Position numbers and translations under genes: made by a program
NCBI RefSeq assembly: GCF_008086045.1
Contig: NZ_VSEY01000011.1
Location: 1-64,000, forward strand
Source of the DNA: Nonomuraea sp. PA05
Lineage (GTDB): Bacteria; Actinomycetota; Actinomycetes; Streptosporangiales; Streptosporangiaceae
Reading direction: 5' to 3'
DNA: 64,000 nt
The notes under the pieces: model-generated
The model's input: only the letters and a program-made list of their open reading frames with translations
Database searches by the model: none
What the model was told of the DNA's origin: nothing
Part shown: positions 42,282-52,138 of the stretch, one piece after another
Numbering within the stretch: the stretch's first letter is position 1
How the letters are laid out: each line of letters starts with the position of its first letter

Positions 42282-44288
42282 ATGACCCTAATCAAGCGCT
42301 TAGCGGCGTGCGGCATGGCCGTCGCCCTCGCCGTGCTCGGCGGCGCCACCCCGGCGGTCGCGGGAACACCGCACGTGGAAGAGCTCGGCGTCCCCCTCCA
42401 GGACGTGCTGCTGATCGGCGGGGTGGTGGCGCCCGGCCCCGGTGGCCGGACGGTGCTGTGGGGCGCCTCCTCGGGCTCCCCCGCCCACCTCAACGCCGTC
42501 GATCCCGTGACCGGGGCCGAGGTCGCCCGGTACGACCTGCCTGGCGCGGGCGGCTCGTGGGCCGTGGACGCCGCCCGGGACGGCAGCGTCTACGTCGGCA
42601 CGTACGGCGACGGCCGCCTCTACCGCTGGACCGATCAAGGCGGTGTCCAGGACCTCGGCCGGCCCCTGGCCTCGGAGAACTTCATCTGGACGGTGGCCGC
42701 GGGCGAGGGCGCCACCGTCTACGGCGGCACCTCCCCCGGCGGCCGGTTGTTCGCCTACGACCCGGCGACCGGCGTGCGCGACTACGGCAGGCTCTCGCCC
42801 GCCCACTCCTACGTCCGCAGCGTCGCCTACGCGGGCGGCAAGATCTACGCCGGCACCGAGGCCCCCGCCGCCGTCTTCGAGATCGACGCGGCCACCGGCG
42901 CGAGCAGGCAGCTCCCCACGCCCGACGGCCTGGACCCGGCGAACCAGTGGGCCTACGACGTGAACGTCGCCGGCGACCACCTCTACGTCCGTTACGGCGG
43001 CGCGAGCCCCGGCCCGCTGCGCGTCTGGGACATCGCCGCCGGCCGGTGGACCGGCGCGCTGGAGTCCGCCCACGGCCTGGACGTCTCGCCCCCGGACGCC
43101 GACGGCGCCGTCTACCTCGTCAGGAGCGGCGAGCTGGTCCGCTACGACCCGGGGACCGGGGCGGTGACGGGCACCGGGATGCCGTTCACCGGCCGCGTGG
43201 CCAACACGCGCGGCATCGGCTGGGCCGAGCTGGGCCTGCCCGACTATCCGGGCAGGAGCGTCGTCGGGCTGCTCTGGCGCGGCCTGATGTTCCGCTACAA
43301 CCCGCAGACCGGCGCGAAGTCGTTCGTGCAGACGGCCGTCAAGGGCGAGCCCATCGACGTGACGACGCTCGCGCAGGGCCCCGACGGCCGCATGTACGCC
43401 GGCGGCTTCCTCAACGGCGGCTTCGCCGCCCTGGACCAGGAGACCGGGCAGCGGGCGGAGTTCCACACCTTCTCGCAGAGCGAGGGCATGGTCGCCCACC
43501 GGGGCAGGCTCTACATCGGCGCCTACCCCGAGGCCAGGGTCTACGCCTACGACCCCGGGCTGCCGTGGAACAGCACCGAGTACTCGCCCAGCCCCGAGCC
43601 GGGCCACGAGCCGAACCCGGCCCGGCTGTTCGACTTCGCCACCGACAAGCAGATCAGGCCGCGGGCGCTGGTCTCGGCGGGCCGCTACCTGGCCGCGGGC
43701 ACCATGCCCGACCTCGGCCATCTCGGCGGCGTGCTGGCCGTGTGGGACCCGCGCACCGGAGCGCTCAAGCACGCCGAGCGCAACGTCGTCCAGGACCAGA
43801 GCATCGTCTCGCTCGCCTACCGCGACGGCGTGCTGTACGGCGGCACGTCCATCTACAGCGGCCAGTCGGCGACGCCGCCGACGCAGCCGGAGGCCAAGCT
43901 GTTCGCCTGGTCGGTGAAGGAGGACCGGCTGCTGTGGGAGATCGTCCCCGCTCCTGGCAAGCCCGCGATCCCGGCGCTGACGTTCGACGCCCGCGGGCGG
44001 CTGTGGGGGATCGCCGGCGGCGAGGTGTTCGCGGTGAGCACCGCCGCCAGGGAGGTCGTCGAGCGGGTCACGCTGTCCGGCAGCAGGAGCGCCGGCGGGC
44101 AGCTCGCCTACAACCCGCGCGACCGCAAGCTGTACGGCGCGCACGCCGGACAGGACGTCTTCTCCCTCGACCCGCGCACCGGGCGGCACACCGAGCTGCG
44201 GCAGGGCCCCGTGCAGCACCTCGCCGTGCACGGGAACGGCGACGTCTGGTTCGCCGAGGGGCCCCGGCTGTTCCGCCTGACCCGCTGA
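42282..44288 (+). CDS. Secreted beta-propeller protein A
   Basis: A 668-residue exported protein (signal RLAACGMAVALAVLGGATPAVAG without a lipobox). It is almost wholly short repeated blades such as DGSVYVGTYGDGRLYRW, GATVYGGTSPGGRLFAYDP and GPDGRMYAGGFLNGGFAALD, forming one or two propellers. No catalytic residues are evident; it may bind glycan or lactonise a sugar. The convergent gene encodes a paralogue with the same block order (both have QSEG-V-H-G-LY-G-YP-ARVY). Divergent from the GH2 operon. Confidence 0.8.
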   Translation: MTLIKRLAACGMAVALAVLGGATPAVAGTPHVEELGVPLQDVLLIGGVVAPGPGGRTVLWGASSGSPAHLNAVDPVTGAEVARYDLPGAGGSWAVDAARDGSVYVGTYGDGRLYRWTDQGGVQDLGRPLASENFIWTVAAGEGATVYGGTSPGGRLFAYDPATGVRDYGRLSPAHSYVRSVAYAGGKIYAGTEAPAAVFEIDAATGASRQLPTPDGLDPANQWAYDVNVAGDHLYVRYGGASPGPLRVWDIAAGRWTGALESAHGLDVSPPDADGAVYLVRSGELVRYDPGTGAVTGTGMPFTGRVANTRGIGWAELGLPDYPGRSVVGLLWRGLMFRYNPQTGAKSFVQTAVKGEPIDVTTLAQGPDGRMYAGGFLNGGFAALDQETGQRAEFHTFSQSEGMVAHRGRLYIGAYPEARVYAYDPGLPWNSTEYSPSPEPGHEPNPARLFDFATDKQIRPRALVSAGRYLAAGTMPDLGHLGGVLAVWDPRTGALKHAERNVVQDQSIVSLAYRDGVLYGGTSIYSGQSATPPTQPEAKLFAWSVKEDRLLWEIVPAPGKPAIPALTFDARGRLWGIAGGEVFAVSTAAREVVERVTLSGSRSAGGQLAYNPRDRKLYGAHAGQDVFSLDPRTGRHTELRQGPVQHLAVHGNGDVWFAEGPRLFRLTR

Positions 44289-44297
44289 CCCGCGACC

Positions 44298-44323
44298 GCG
44301 TGCCCCCTCGCGAGGGGGCACGC
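44298..44323. terminator. 26-base perfect palindrome between convergent propeller genes
   Basis: GCGTGCCCCCTCG followed at once by its exact complement CGAGGGGGCACGC. It starts nine bases after one stop and ends five before the other. It should act as a strong two-way terminator, although no T tract is present. Confidence 0.75.
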
Positions 44324-44328
44324 GAGGG

Positions 44329-46281
44329 TCACGCGCAGATCCGGTAGGTGTAGAAGTTCTCGTAACGCGACAGGTAGAGGTGTCCGTCAGGGCCGAGTGC
44401 CATGTTCGAGACCGGGCGGACGATCTGGGTGAACGCCATCGTCGCCGGGTCGATCCGATACGCCTTGCCCTGCACCTTGCCCCACAGGGAGCCCCGGTGG
44501 AAGACGAGGTGCGTGTCGAGCCAGACCTGGGTGGCGTCGGCCCAGGGGTAGGACTGGTGCTGGACGGACCTGACGGTCCGCCCGGTGGCCGGGTCCAGCT
44601 CGAACAGCCTGTCCGGGCTCAGCCCCCACAGCCGCCCGGCGTCGTCGAAGGTGATCGAGCCGAGCGCCAGGTCGCCGGCGACGGGGGTGGTCCGCCACAG
44701 CACCGTGTCCGTGGCGATGTCGTACGCGAACGCCGCGGCCTCCCCCGCCGGCGTGCTGGTGCCGCCGAACGCCGAGGTGGCGCCGTAGACGATCCCGTCG
44801 CGGTAGGCCAGCCCGATGACGCTGTGTCCTGGCACGATGTCCCGCTTGATCACGCTGCGCCCGGTGGCCGGGTCGAGCAGCCCGAGCACGCCGCCGTGGG
44901 TGCCGGCCTTGGGCACGGTGCCGAACGCCAGCCAGTCGCCCGCGGAGACCATCGCGAAGGGGCGGTCCTGCTCCTGGGCGCCGAGGTCGAGCAGCAGCCG
45001 GGGCGCGGTGCCGGTCCACTCGTAGACGCGGGCCCCTGGGTAGACGCCGAGGTAGAGCTTGCCCTTGTGGGTGACGATGCCCTCGCTCTGGCCGACCTCG
45101 GGCCAGAACTGGGACTCGCCGGTGGCCGGGTCGTAGGCGGCCAGGCCGCCGGTGAAGAAGCCGCCCGCGTACAGGCGGCCGTCGGGGCCGGCGCCCATGG
45201 CGCGGACGGTGACGTGCAGCGGGGTCAGCGTGCTGTTGATCAGCTTGCCCTGCCCGGTCCTGCGGTCGAAGTGCCAGATGTGGCCGGTGGAGCTGGTGCC
45301 GACGAGCACGGGGCCGAGCCAGCCGAGCGGGCGGGCGGCGCCCCCGCCGTAACCGGTGAAGCCCAGCCGGGTGATCTTCTCCGTGCGGAGGTCGTACCTG
45401 ACGAGCTCGTTGTCCTGGAACAGGTAGAGGTCGTCGCCGTGCCGGCCGCCGCCGACGGTGAGGTTGTCGACGTCGGTCACGACGTCCTTCCACGTGCTCT
45501 TGCGCAGGTCGTACACGCCCATGGGGTTGGCGCCCGTGGAGGTGGAGTAGCGGACCAGCAGGTAGCGGCCGGAGACGTGCACGTCGTAGGCGTAGCCGCT
45601 GCCCTCGATGGGCGGGTCGATCACCCGCAGCACCGTGCCGCCGCCGGGGGCGAGCACGGCGACCTTCATGCTGCCGGCGCCGACGCCGGCGTACACGGTG
45701 CCGTCCGCGCCCACGGCCAGGTCCCTGACGAGCTGGTCGCCCGGCACCGGGGTGCCCAGGTCGGTGAACGTCCCGGCGGCGACGTCGTAGCGGAAGAGCT
45801 TGCCCGTGGGCGAGGTGCCGCCGTACACGGCCGAGCCGTCGGGCGAGGTGGCCACCGACCAGACGAAGGACTCGCCGGGGACGGCCATGCCGAGCTCGCT
45901 CACCTGGTCGGTGGTCGGGTCGTAGCGGAACAGGCGGCCCATCGCCCCGGCGGTGCCGTTGTAGCCGCCCACGTACACCGAGTGGTCGGGGGCGACGGTG
46001 ACGGCCCAGGAGCCCAGCGCGAGCGGCAGCGGGCGCTCGGCGATCAGGCCGCCGGTGCGGGCGTCCCTGATGCCGAGCAGCGCCTGGCGGGAGGCGGCGG
46101 AGGTGACGGAGTAGATCCGCGGGCCCTGCGGGTGGCCGGCGTCCAGGGCGGTGCCCGCCGTGGTGATGCCCGTGAGCGGGAGCGTGCCGAGGTTCTGGAA
46201 ACCGCAGCCCGTGGGGGGCGCGGCCTGGGCCGGCGCGGTGAGACATAAGAGAACGAGGAGCGAAGCCAGGATGACGCGCAT
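44329..46281 (-). CDS. Secreted beta-propeller protein B
   Basis: A 650-residue paralogue of the convergent propeller protein. The start ATG 46281 has GGAGG upstream; signal MRVILASLLVLLCLTAPAQA. Shared blocks include DHSVYVGGYNG, AVYGGTSPTGKLFRYDV, GPDGRLYAGGFFTGGLAAYD and QSEGIVTHKGKLYLGVYPGARVYEW. Ends with DGHLYLSRYENFYTYRICA. Divergent from the DeoR gene at 46420, with the palindrome ACGGTCTTGACCGT in its promoter. Function unknown; extracellular. Confidence 0.8.
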   Translation of the reverse strand: MRVILASLLVLLCLTAPAQAAPPTGCGFQNLGTLPLTGITTAGTALDAGHPQGPRIYSVTSAASRQALLGIRDARTGGLIAERPLPLALGSWAVTVAPDHSVYVGGYNGTAGAMGRLFRYDPTTDQVSELGMAVPGESFVWSVATSPDGSAVYGGTSPTGKLFRYDVAAGTFTDLGTPVPGDQLVRDLAVGADGTVYAGVGAGSMKVAVLAPGGGTVLRVIDPPIEGSGYAYDVHVSGRYLLVRYSTSTGANPMGVYDLRKSTWKDVVTDVDNLTVGGGRHGDDLYLFQDNELVRYDLRTEKITRLGFTGYGGGAARPLGWLGPVLVGTSSTGHIWHFDRRTGQGKLINSTLTPLHVTVRAMGAGPDGRLYAGGFFTGGLAAYDPATGESQFWPEVGQSEGIVTHKGKLYLGVYPGARVYEWTGTAPRLLLDLGAQEQDRPFAMVSAGDWLAFGTVPKAGTHGGVLGLLDPATGRSVIKRDIVPGHSVIGLAYRDGIVYGATSAFGGTSTPAGEAAAFAYDIATDTVLWRTTPVAGDLALGSITFDDAGRLWGLSPDRLFELDPATGRTVRSVQHQSYPWADATQVWLDTHLVFHRGSLWGKVQGKAYRIDPATMAFTQIVRPVSNMALGPDGHLYLSRYENFYTYRICA

Positions 46282-46302
46282 GAACGACCTCCACTGTAGA
46301 TA

Positions 46303-46316
46303 ACGGTCTTGACCGT
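46303..46316. promoter_or_regulatory. Perfect palindrome upstream of propeller protein B
   Basis: ACGGTCTTGACCGT lies 22-35 bases before the propeller B start. Its half-site GGTC(A/T) recurs in the promoter region of propeller A and the GH2 operon, so one regulator, perhaps the adjacent DeoR protein, may bind both. Confidence 0.5.
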
Positions 46317-46419
46317 AATTTGCCACGCACGTCCTGTCCAGAGACTCTGGCGTCGATCGGCTTCGTTCTCGATCGATCACACGTGAACCCACGGTTGCCC
46401 GATCGACTATGATCGGGTC

Positions 46420-47220
46420 GTGAGCGACACGCAGAGTGACGGACGCAGGCCCGTGTTCGCCGCCGAGCGCCGGCAGCGCATCCTGGAGCTGGTGCGCGCC
46501 AACGGCGCCGTGTCGCTGCGCGAGCTGGCCCAGGCGGTGCACTCCTCCGAGGTCACCGTCCGCCGCGACCTGCGGGCGCTGGAGTCGGAGGGCCTGCTCA
46601 ACCGCCATCACGGCGGCGCCACCCTGCCCGGCGAGCTGTCACGCGAGGCCGGTTACGCGCACAAGGTCTCGCTGGAGTCCGCCGAGAAGGCCGCCATCGC
46701 CGACCTGGCGGGCGCCCTCGTCGAGGACGGCGACGCGATCGTGATCGGCCCCGGCACCACCACGCAGGAGTTCGCCCGCCGCCTGACCCGGCACTCCGAG
46801 CTGGCCGTGGTCACCAACTCGCTGCTGGTCGCCCAGGTGCTGGCGGGCTCGCCGCGCATCGAGGTGATGCTGACCGGCGGCACGCTGCGCGGTCCGATCC
46901 TGGCGCTGGTGGGCAGCGCGGCCGAGCAGTCGCTGGCCGGGCTGCGGGTGCGCAGGGCGTTCGTCTCCGGCAACGGCCTGAGCGCCGAGCGCGGCCTGTC
47001 CACGCCGAACATGCAGGTGGCGGGCGTCGACCGGGCGCTCGCGGCGGCGGCCGAGGAGGTCGTGGTGCTGGCCGACCACACGAAGGTCGGCGTCGACACG
47101 ATGGTGCAGACCGTCCCGCCCGACCGCATCGATCACCTGGTCACCGACGACGCCGCGCCCCGCGAGGTGCTCGACGACCTGAGCGCCCGGGGAGTGCGGC
47201 TGCACGTCGCCCAGTTCTGA
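46420..47220 (+). CDS. DeoR/GlpR-family transcriptional regulator
   Basis: A 266-residue regulator from GTG 46420. Winged helix: RRQRILELVRANGAVSLREL and SEVTVRRDLRALESEGLLNR; sensor domain: VIGPGTTTQEFARRL, VMLTGGTLRGPILALVG, VLADHTKVG. The usual acid in GPGTT of the sugar-phosphate site is replaced (DxGTT is typical). Probably controls the propellers, the GH2 transporter operon and the ATPase that follows. Confidence 0.9.
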   Translation: MSDTQSDGRRPVFAAERRQRILELVRANGAVSLRELAQAVHSSEVTVRRDLRALESEGLLNRHHGGATLPGELSREAGYAHKVSLESAEKAAIADLAGALVEDGDAIVIGPGTTTQEFARRLTRHSELAVVTNSLLVAQVLAGSPRIEVMLTGGTLRGPILALVGSAAEQSLAGLRVRRAFVSGNGLSAERGLSTPNMQVAGVDRALAAAAEEVVVLADHTKVGVDTMVQTVPPDRIDHLVTDDAAPREVLDDLSARGVRLHVAQF

Positions 47221-47285
47221 TCGAATGTGACAAGTCCGTTACTGGAATGTTTCCTTTCTCGATCACGATCGAGGCGGAGGCAACC

Positions 47286-48776
<1,491 letters not shown>

Positions 48777-48809
48777 TTTGCGCAGGTCGTCCCCGGGCAG
48801 GCCGCCGCT

Positions 48810-50015
48810 ATGGGACGGGGGATGGACTACGTGCTGCCACTGCGGTGGGCGGACGACCGCGGCCTCGGCGAGCTGACCGCCTACCTGCGCGCGCTCAGCC
48901 GTCACGTGCGGATCATCGTCGTGGACGGCTCACCCCCTGAGCTGTTCGAGCGGCACGCCGCCGCCTGGCACGGCCTCGCCGCGCACGTCAGACCGGCCCC
49001 CGACCTGCGCTTCGCCAACGGCAAGGTGAACGGGGTGATCACCGGCATGCGGCTGGCCACGGCCGAGCACGTCGTCATCGCCGACGACGACGTCCGCTAC
49101 GACGGGCCCGCCCTGGCCAGGATGGCGGCGCTGCTCGCCCGCGCCGAGCTGGTCCGCCCGCAGAACCACTTCACCCGCGCCGAGCCGGCCCGCCCGCGGA
49201 ACCGCTTCACCCGCGCCGAGCCGGCCCGCCCGCGCAACCACTTCACCCGCGCCGAGCCGGCCCGCCCGCGCAACCGCTTCGCCCGCCTCCCGTGGCACGC
49301 CCGGTGGGACACCGCCAGAACGCTGCTCAACCGCGGCCTCGGCGCCGACTACCCCGGCACGCTAGGCGTGCGCCGCTCGTTCTTCCTGCGCATGGGCGGC
49401 TACAACGGTGACGTGCTGTTCGAGAACCTGGAGCTCATCCGCACCGTCCGCGCGCACGGCGGCAGGGAGCTGCGGCCCCTCGACCTGTACGTGCCGCGCC
49501 TGCCGCCCGAGGCCGCGCGCTTCTGGAGCCAGCGCGTCCGCCAGGCCTACGACGACCTGGCGCAGCCCGCGCGGCTGGCGCTGTTCCTGTCCGTGCTGCC
49601 CGGCCTGGCCTGGTGCGTGCTGCGCCGCAGGTACGGTCCAGTCGCCGCCGGCGCGGGCGCGGCCGTGGCGCTGGCCGAGCTGGGGCGGCGCAGGGCGGGC
49701 GGCGGGCGCGTCTTCCCGCGCACGGCGTCGCTGTTCGCGCCCGTCTGGGTGCTGGAACGGGCCGTCTGCGGCTGGCTGGCCGTGGGGGCGGCGGCCTGCG
49801 GAGGCGTCCCGTACGCCGGGCGCAGGCTCCGCCGGGCCGCGCACTCCGTGCGGTGGCTGCGCCGGTCGGCTCACTCCGCGCGGCGGTCGGGCTCGCTGGA
49901 CGCGCGGAACCCGGCGGCCTTGTGCGAGCCGTCGCAGAACGGCTTCGCAGCCGAGAGCCCGCAACGGCACAGCGCCACGGTGGCCCGGCCTGCGGGGATC
50001 GGCACGCCGTCCTGA
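48810..50015 (+). CDS. Family 2-type glycosyltransferase with internal repeat
   Basis: About 400 residues (start ATG 48810; ATG 48822 also possible). GT-A motifs are VLPLRWADDRGLGELTAYL, IIVVDGSPPELFERH, NGKVNGVITGMRLA and the metal-binding VIADDDVRYDG; FFLRMGGYNGDVLFENLELIRT follows. Two hydrophobic helices near residues 255-310 suggest membrane attachment. Between ARAELVRPQNHF and LPWHARWDT a 12-residue unit (TRAEPARPRNHF) is expanded to about four copies, next to the active site. The last 45 codons run antisense into the CDGSH gene, so the true end may be earlier or frameshifted. Confidence 0.75.
   Translation: MGRGMDYVLPLRWADDRGLGELTAYLRALSRHVRIIVVDGSPPELFERHAAAWHGLAAHVRPAPDLRFANGKVNGVITGMRLATAEHVVIADDDVRYDGPALARMAALLARAELVRPQNHFTRAEPARPRNRFTRAEPARPRNHFTRAEPARPRNRFARLPWHARWDTARTLLNRGLGADYPGTLGVRRSFFLRMGGYNGDVLFENLELIRTVRAHGGRELRPLDLYVPRLPPEAARFWSQRVRQAYDDLAQPARLALFLSVLPGLAWCVLRRRYGPVAAGAGAAVALAELGRRRAGGGRVFPRTASLFAPVWVLERAVCGWLAVGAAACGGVPYAGRRLRRAAHSVRWLRRSAHSARRSGSLDARNPAALCEPSQNGFAAESPQRHSATVARPAGIGTPS
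49140..49283 (+). repeat. 36-bp (12-codon) tandem repeat x4 in the glycosyltransferase gene
   Basis: Units CGCGCCGAGCCGGCCCGCCC start at 49140, 49176, 49212 and 49248, in frame. Variation among copies is a few bases (CAGAACCAC, CGGAACCGC, CGCAACCAC). Confidence 0.9.
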
Positions 50016-50089
50016 GTCACCAGCTCGAACGGCCCCCGCACCAGCAGCGGCCCGTCCTCGCACGGCGTCACCGTCACCCTGTCGTCCAT
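49871..50089 (-). CDS. CDGSH iron-sulfur domain protein
   Basis: A 72-residue protein with the CDGSH signature ALCRCGLSAAKPFCDGSH, whose three Cys and His bind a 2Fe-2S cluster. The opening VTVTPCEDGPLLVRGPFELV is also standard for the actinobacterial group, which often sits beside haem-oxygenase-like iron proteins such as the one at 50988. Probably an electron carrier. Its 3' two-thirds is antisense to the glycosyltransferase open frame. Confidence 0.85.
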   Translation of the reverse strand: MDDRVTVTPCEDGPLLVRGPFELVTQDGVPIPAGRATVALCRCGLSAAKPFCDGSHKAAGFRASSEPDRRAE

Positions 50090-50197
50090 GCCTCTCCCCT
50101 TCCCCGTGGAAACGGCCCTTCACCTGCGCGGTTGGCCCGCGGACCGGCCGGGTAACAGAAGATCCGTGCCCCCCGCCCGCCAACGCGAGGAGCCGCC

Positions 50198-50240
50198 GTG
50201 CGCCGATCCCCCGCCCCGCCCCGCCGCCGAGTGCCGTGAT
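50198..50240 (+). CDS. Possible 13-codon leader ORF before the methyltransferase
   Basis: GAGGAG at 50187 precedes GTG 50198, which opens 13 codons (RRSPAPPRRRVP) ending in a TGA that overlaps the methyltransferase ATG (TGATG). The methyltransferase has no good ribosome binding site of its own, so coupling through this leader is plausible. Arg/Pro-rich leader peptides can also sense translation stalling. Weak evidence. Confidence 0.3.
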
Positions 50241-50979
50241 GGGCTCCCCGTTCGACCCGTCGGCCTACGGGCGCAGCATCGCCGACATTTACGACGGGAC
50301 GGTGGACGACCTGCCCACCGAGGCGACCGTGGAGCAGCTCCACCTGTTGGCGGGCGACGGGCCCGTGCTGGAGTTCGGCATCGGCACGGGACGGCTCGCG
50401 CTGCCGCTGGCCGCGCGCGGGGTGACGGTGGCGGGCGTCGACGGCTCCCCCGACATGGTGCGGGTGCTGCGAGCCAAGCCCGGTGGTGAGCGGCTCCAGG
50501 TGGTCGTCGGCGACTTCGCCGACGCCAGGGTGGACGGGGTGTTCAGCCTGGTGGCGCTCACCACGAACACGATCTTCGCGCTGCCGTCGCAGGACGCCCA
50601 GGTGCGGTGCTTCCGCAACGCCGCCGCGCACCTGCGGCCCGGGGGGAGGTTCGTGGTGGAGGCGTGGGTGCCCGACCCTGCCGCCTTCCACCATGGCGCC
50701 GCGCTGCGGCTGCTCGCCCTCGGCGAGGACGTGGTGGTCGCGGAGGCGGCCCGGATCTCGCCCGCCGAGCAGCACATGACGACCACCAAGGTGCGGCTCA
50801 CCGCGCAGGGGGTGCGGCTGCTGCCCGCCAACCACCGTTATGCCTGGCCCGCCGAGCTGGATCTGATGGCGCGGCTGGCGGGGATGGAGCGCGAGCACCG
50901 GTGGGCCGACTGGCACCGCGCCCCGTTCGGGGACGGCAGCCGCGCCCACGTCACCGTGTACCGCCTGCCACCGGGCTGA
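50239..50979 (+). CDS. Class I SAM-dependent methyltransferase
   Basis: A 246-residue methyltransferase. SAM-binding motif I is VLEFGIGTGRLALPLAARG, followed by VDGSPDMVRVL (motif II acid) and VVGDFADARVDG; the C-terminal AHLRPGGRFVVEAW is motif post-III. Substrate unknown. It lies on the plus strand between the CDGSH and HDO genes, both on the minus strand, and ends eight bases before the convergent HDO gene stop. Confidence 0.85.
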   Translation: MGSPFDPSAYGRSIADIYDGTVDDLPTEATVEQLHLLAGDGPVLEFGIGTGRLALPLAARGVTVAGVDGSPDMVRVLRAKPGGERLQVVVGDFADARVDGVFSLVALTTNTIFALPSQDAQVRCFRNAAAHLRPGGRFVVEAWVPDPAAFHHGAALRLLALGEDVVVAEAARISPAEQHMTTTKVRLTAQGVRLLPANHRYAWPAELDLMARLAGMEREHRWADWHRAPFGDGSRAHVTVYRLPPG

Positions 50980-50987
50980 CCGCCACG

Positions 50988-52013
50988 TCAGCGTGCGCCG
51001 CGAGCGACCGTGCCGGCCGCCGCGCCGCCGGCCGACGGGGTGAGTGAGGTGGCGCCGCGTTCCCAGCGGGCCAGCACGTGCTCCGCCCACCGCCGCTCCA
51101 GCTCCAGCGCGCACGCCGCCCCGTACAGGACGTCCCCCGCGAGGGACGGGTGCGCCCTGGCGAAGCCGCCGCAGAGGTCGTGCGCGGCGACCTGCTCGTG
51201 CACGGCGTCCGCCTGGACGTGCTCGTCGTAGAAGCGCACGGCCTCGTCGTCGCCGCCGAGCCTGCGCAGCGCGTCACCGTAGCGGCGGTTCGGCAGCGAG
51301 GAGGTCATCTCCAGCGCGGCCAGGTGCCCGACCAGGGCGCCGCGCAGCCGCCGGTGCAGGCCGAACAGCGACATGGCGTTGGAGACGGCGAGCGTGACGC
51401 CCGGCACCCGCTCCAGGTACGCGCCGTAGGAGTCATCCAGGCCGAGGCCGCGCATGGTGGCGCGGAACAGCTCGGAGTGCATGCCCTCGCGACGGCCGCC
51501 GCCGTACTCGTCGGCCTGGATCTCCACCAGCGCCGCCTTCGGGCCGCCCGCCAGCCGGGGGATCGCCCACGTGTGCGGGTCGGCCTCCTTCAGGTGGTAG
51601 ATCGACCGGTGGACGACGAACTCGCGGAACTGGGCGCGGTCGGCGTGGCGGGCCAGGAACCTGGACAACGACGGGCCCTCGTCCGCCGCCACCAGCTCGT
51701 TGAGCGCGCGCCGCACCCCCTGCGGGCCGTCGAGGGGCGGGCGGGGGACGGCGCGGGCGAGTGCCCGCTCGAAGCGGCGCTCCAGGAGCGCTCTGGCGGC
51801 CAGCAGGGACGGTTGCCACTCCCAGCCGTCGTCCACGTCGTCGAAGCCCTGGTAGTGCAGCTCGTAGCAGGCGAACAAGGCGAGCTGGAAGTCACAGTCC
51901 GCCAGCACGGCCGCCGAGCCTGTCCCGGCTTCGAGCGGGCCGTCGTCCGGCGGGCTTGCCAGGCGGTCGAAGAGTGCCGCGGTGATCGGCCCGCGCGCCG
52001 CGGGAAGCCTCAC
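50988..52013 (-). CDS. Iron-containing redox enzyme (haem-oxygenase-like diiron, HDO) family
   Basis: A 341-residue all-helical protein from GTG 52013. Ligand-like segments: ELHYQGFDDVDDGWEW (Glu/His helix), VEIQADEYGGGRREGMHSELF (Glu and His), and FYDEHVQADAVHEQVAAHDL (Asp, His, Glu on the last core helix). HDO proteins bind two metals and perform oxygen-dependent N- or C-oxidation, desaturation or decarboxylation. The CDGSH protein encoded downstream is a natural electron donor; the two are commonly neighbours. Confidence 0.85.
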   Translation of the reverse strand: MRLPAARGPITAALFDRLASPPDDGPLEAGTGSAAVLADCDFQLALFACYELHYQGFDDVDDGWEWQPSLLAARALLERRFERALARAVPRPPLDGPQGVRRALNELVAADEGPSLSRFLARHADRAQFREFVVHRSIYHLKEADPHTWAIPRLAGGPKAALVEIQADEYGGGRREGMHSELFRATMRGLGLDDSYGAYLERVPGVTLAVSNAMSLFGLHRRLRGALVGHLAALEMTSSLPNRRYGDALRRLGGDDEAVRFYDEHVQADAVHEQVAAHDLCGGFARAHPSLAGDVLYGAACALELERRWAEHVLARWERGATSLTPSAGGAAAGTVARGAR

Positions 52014-52138
52014 CGCGGGCTCTGTCCCGCCGCGCGAACGTCACCGTCTCCGGCAGCAGCCGTCCTCACCTGGCCCCCTTCCCCGTCCCCTGCGAGTGCC
52101 CGGGGCCGGGCGGCGCAAACGCGCAGGTCAGTAGCAGG

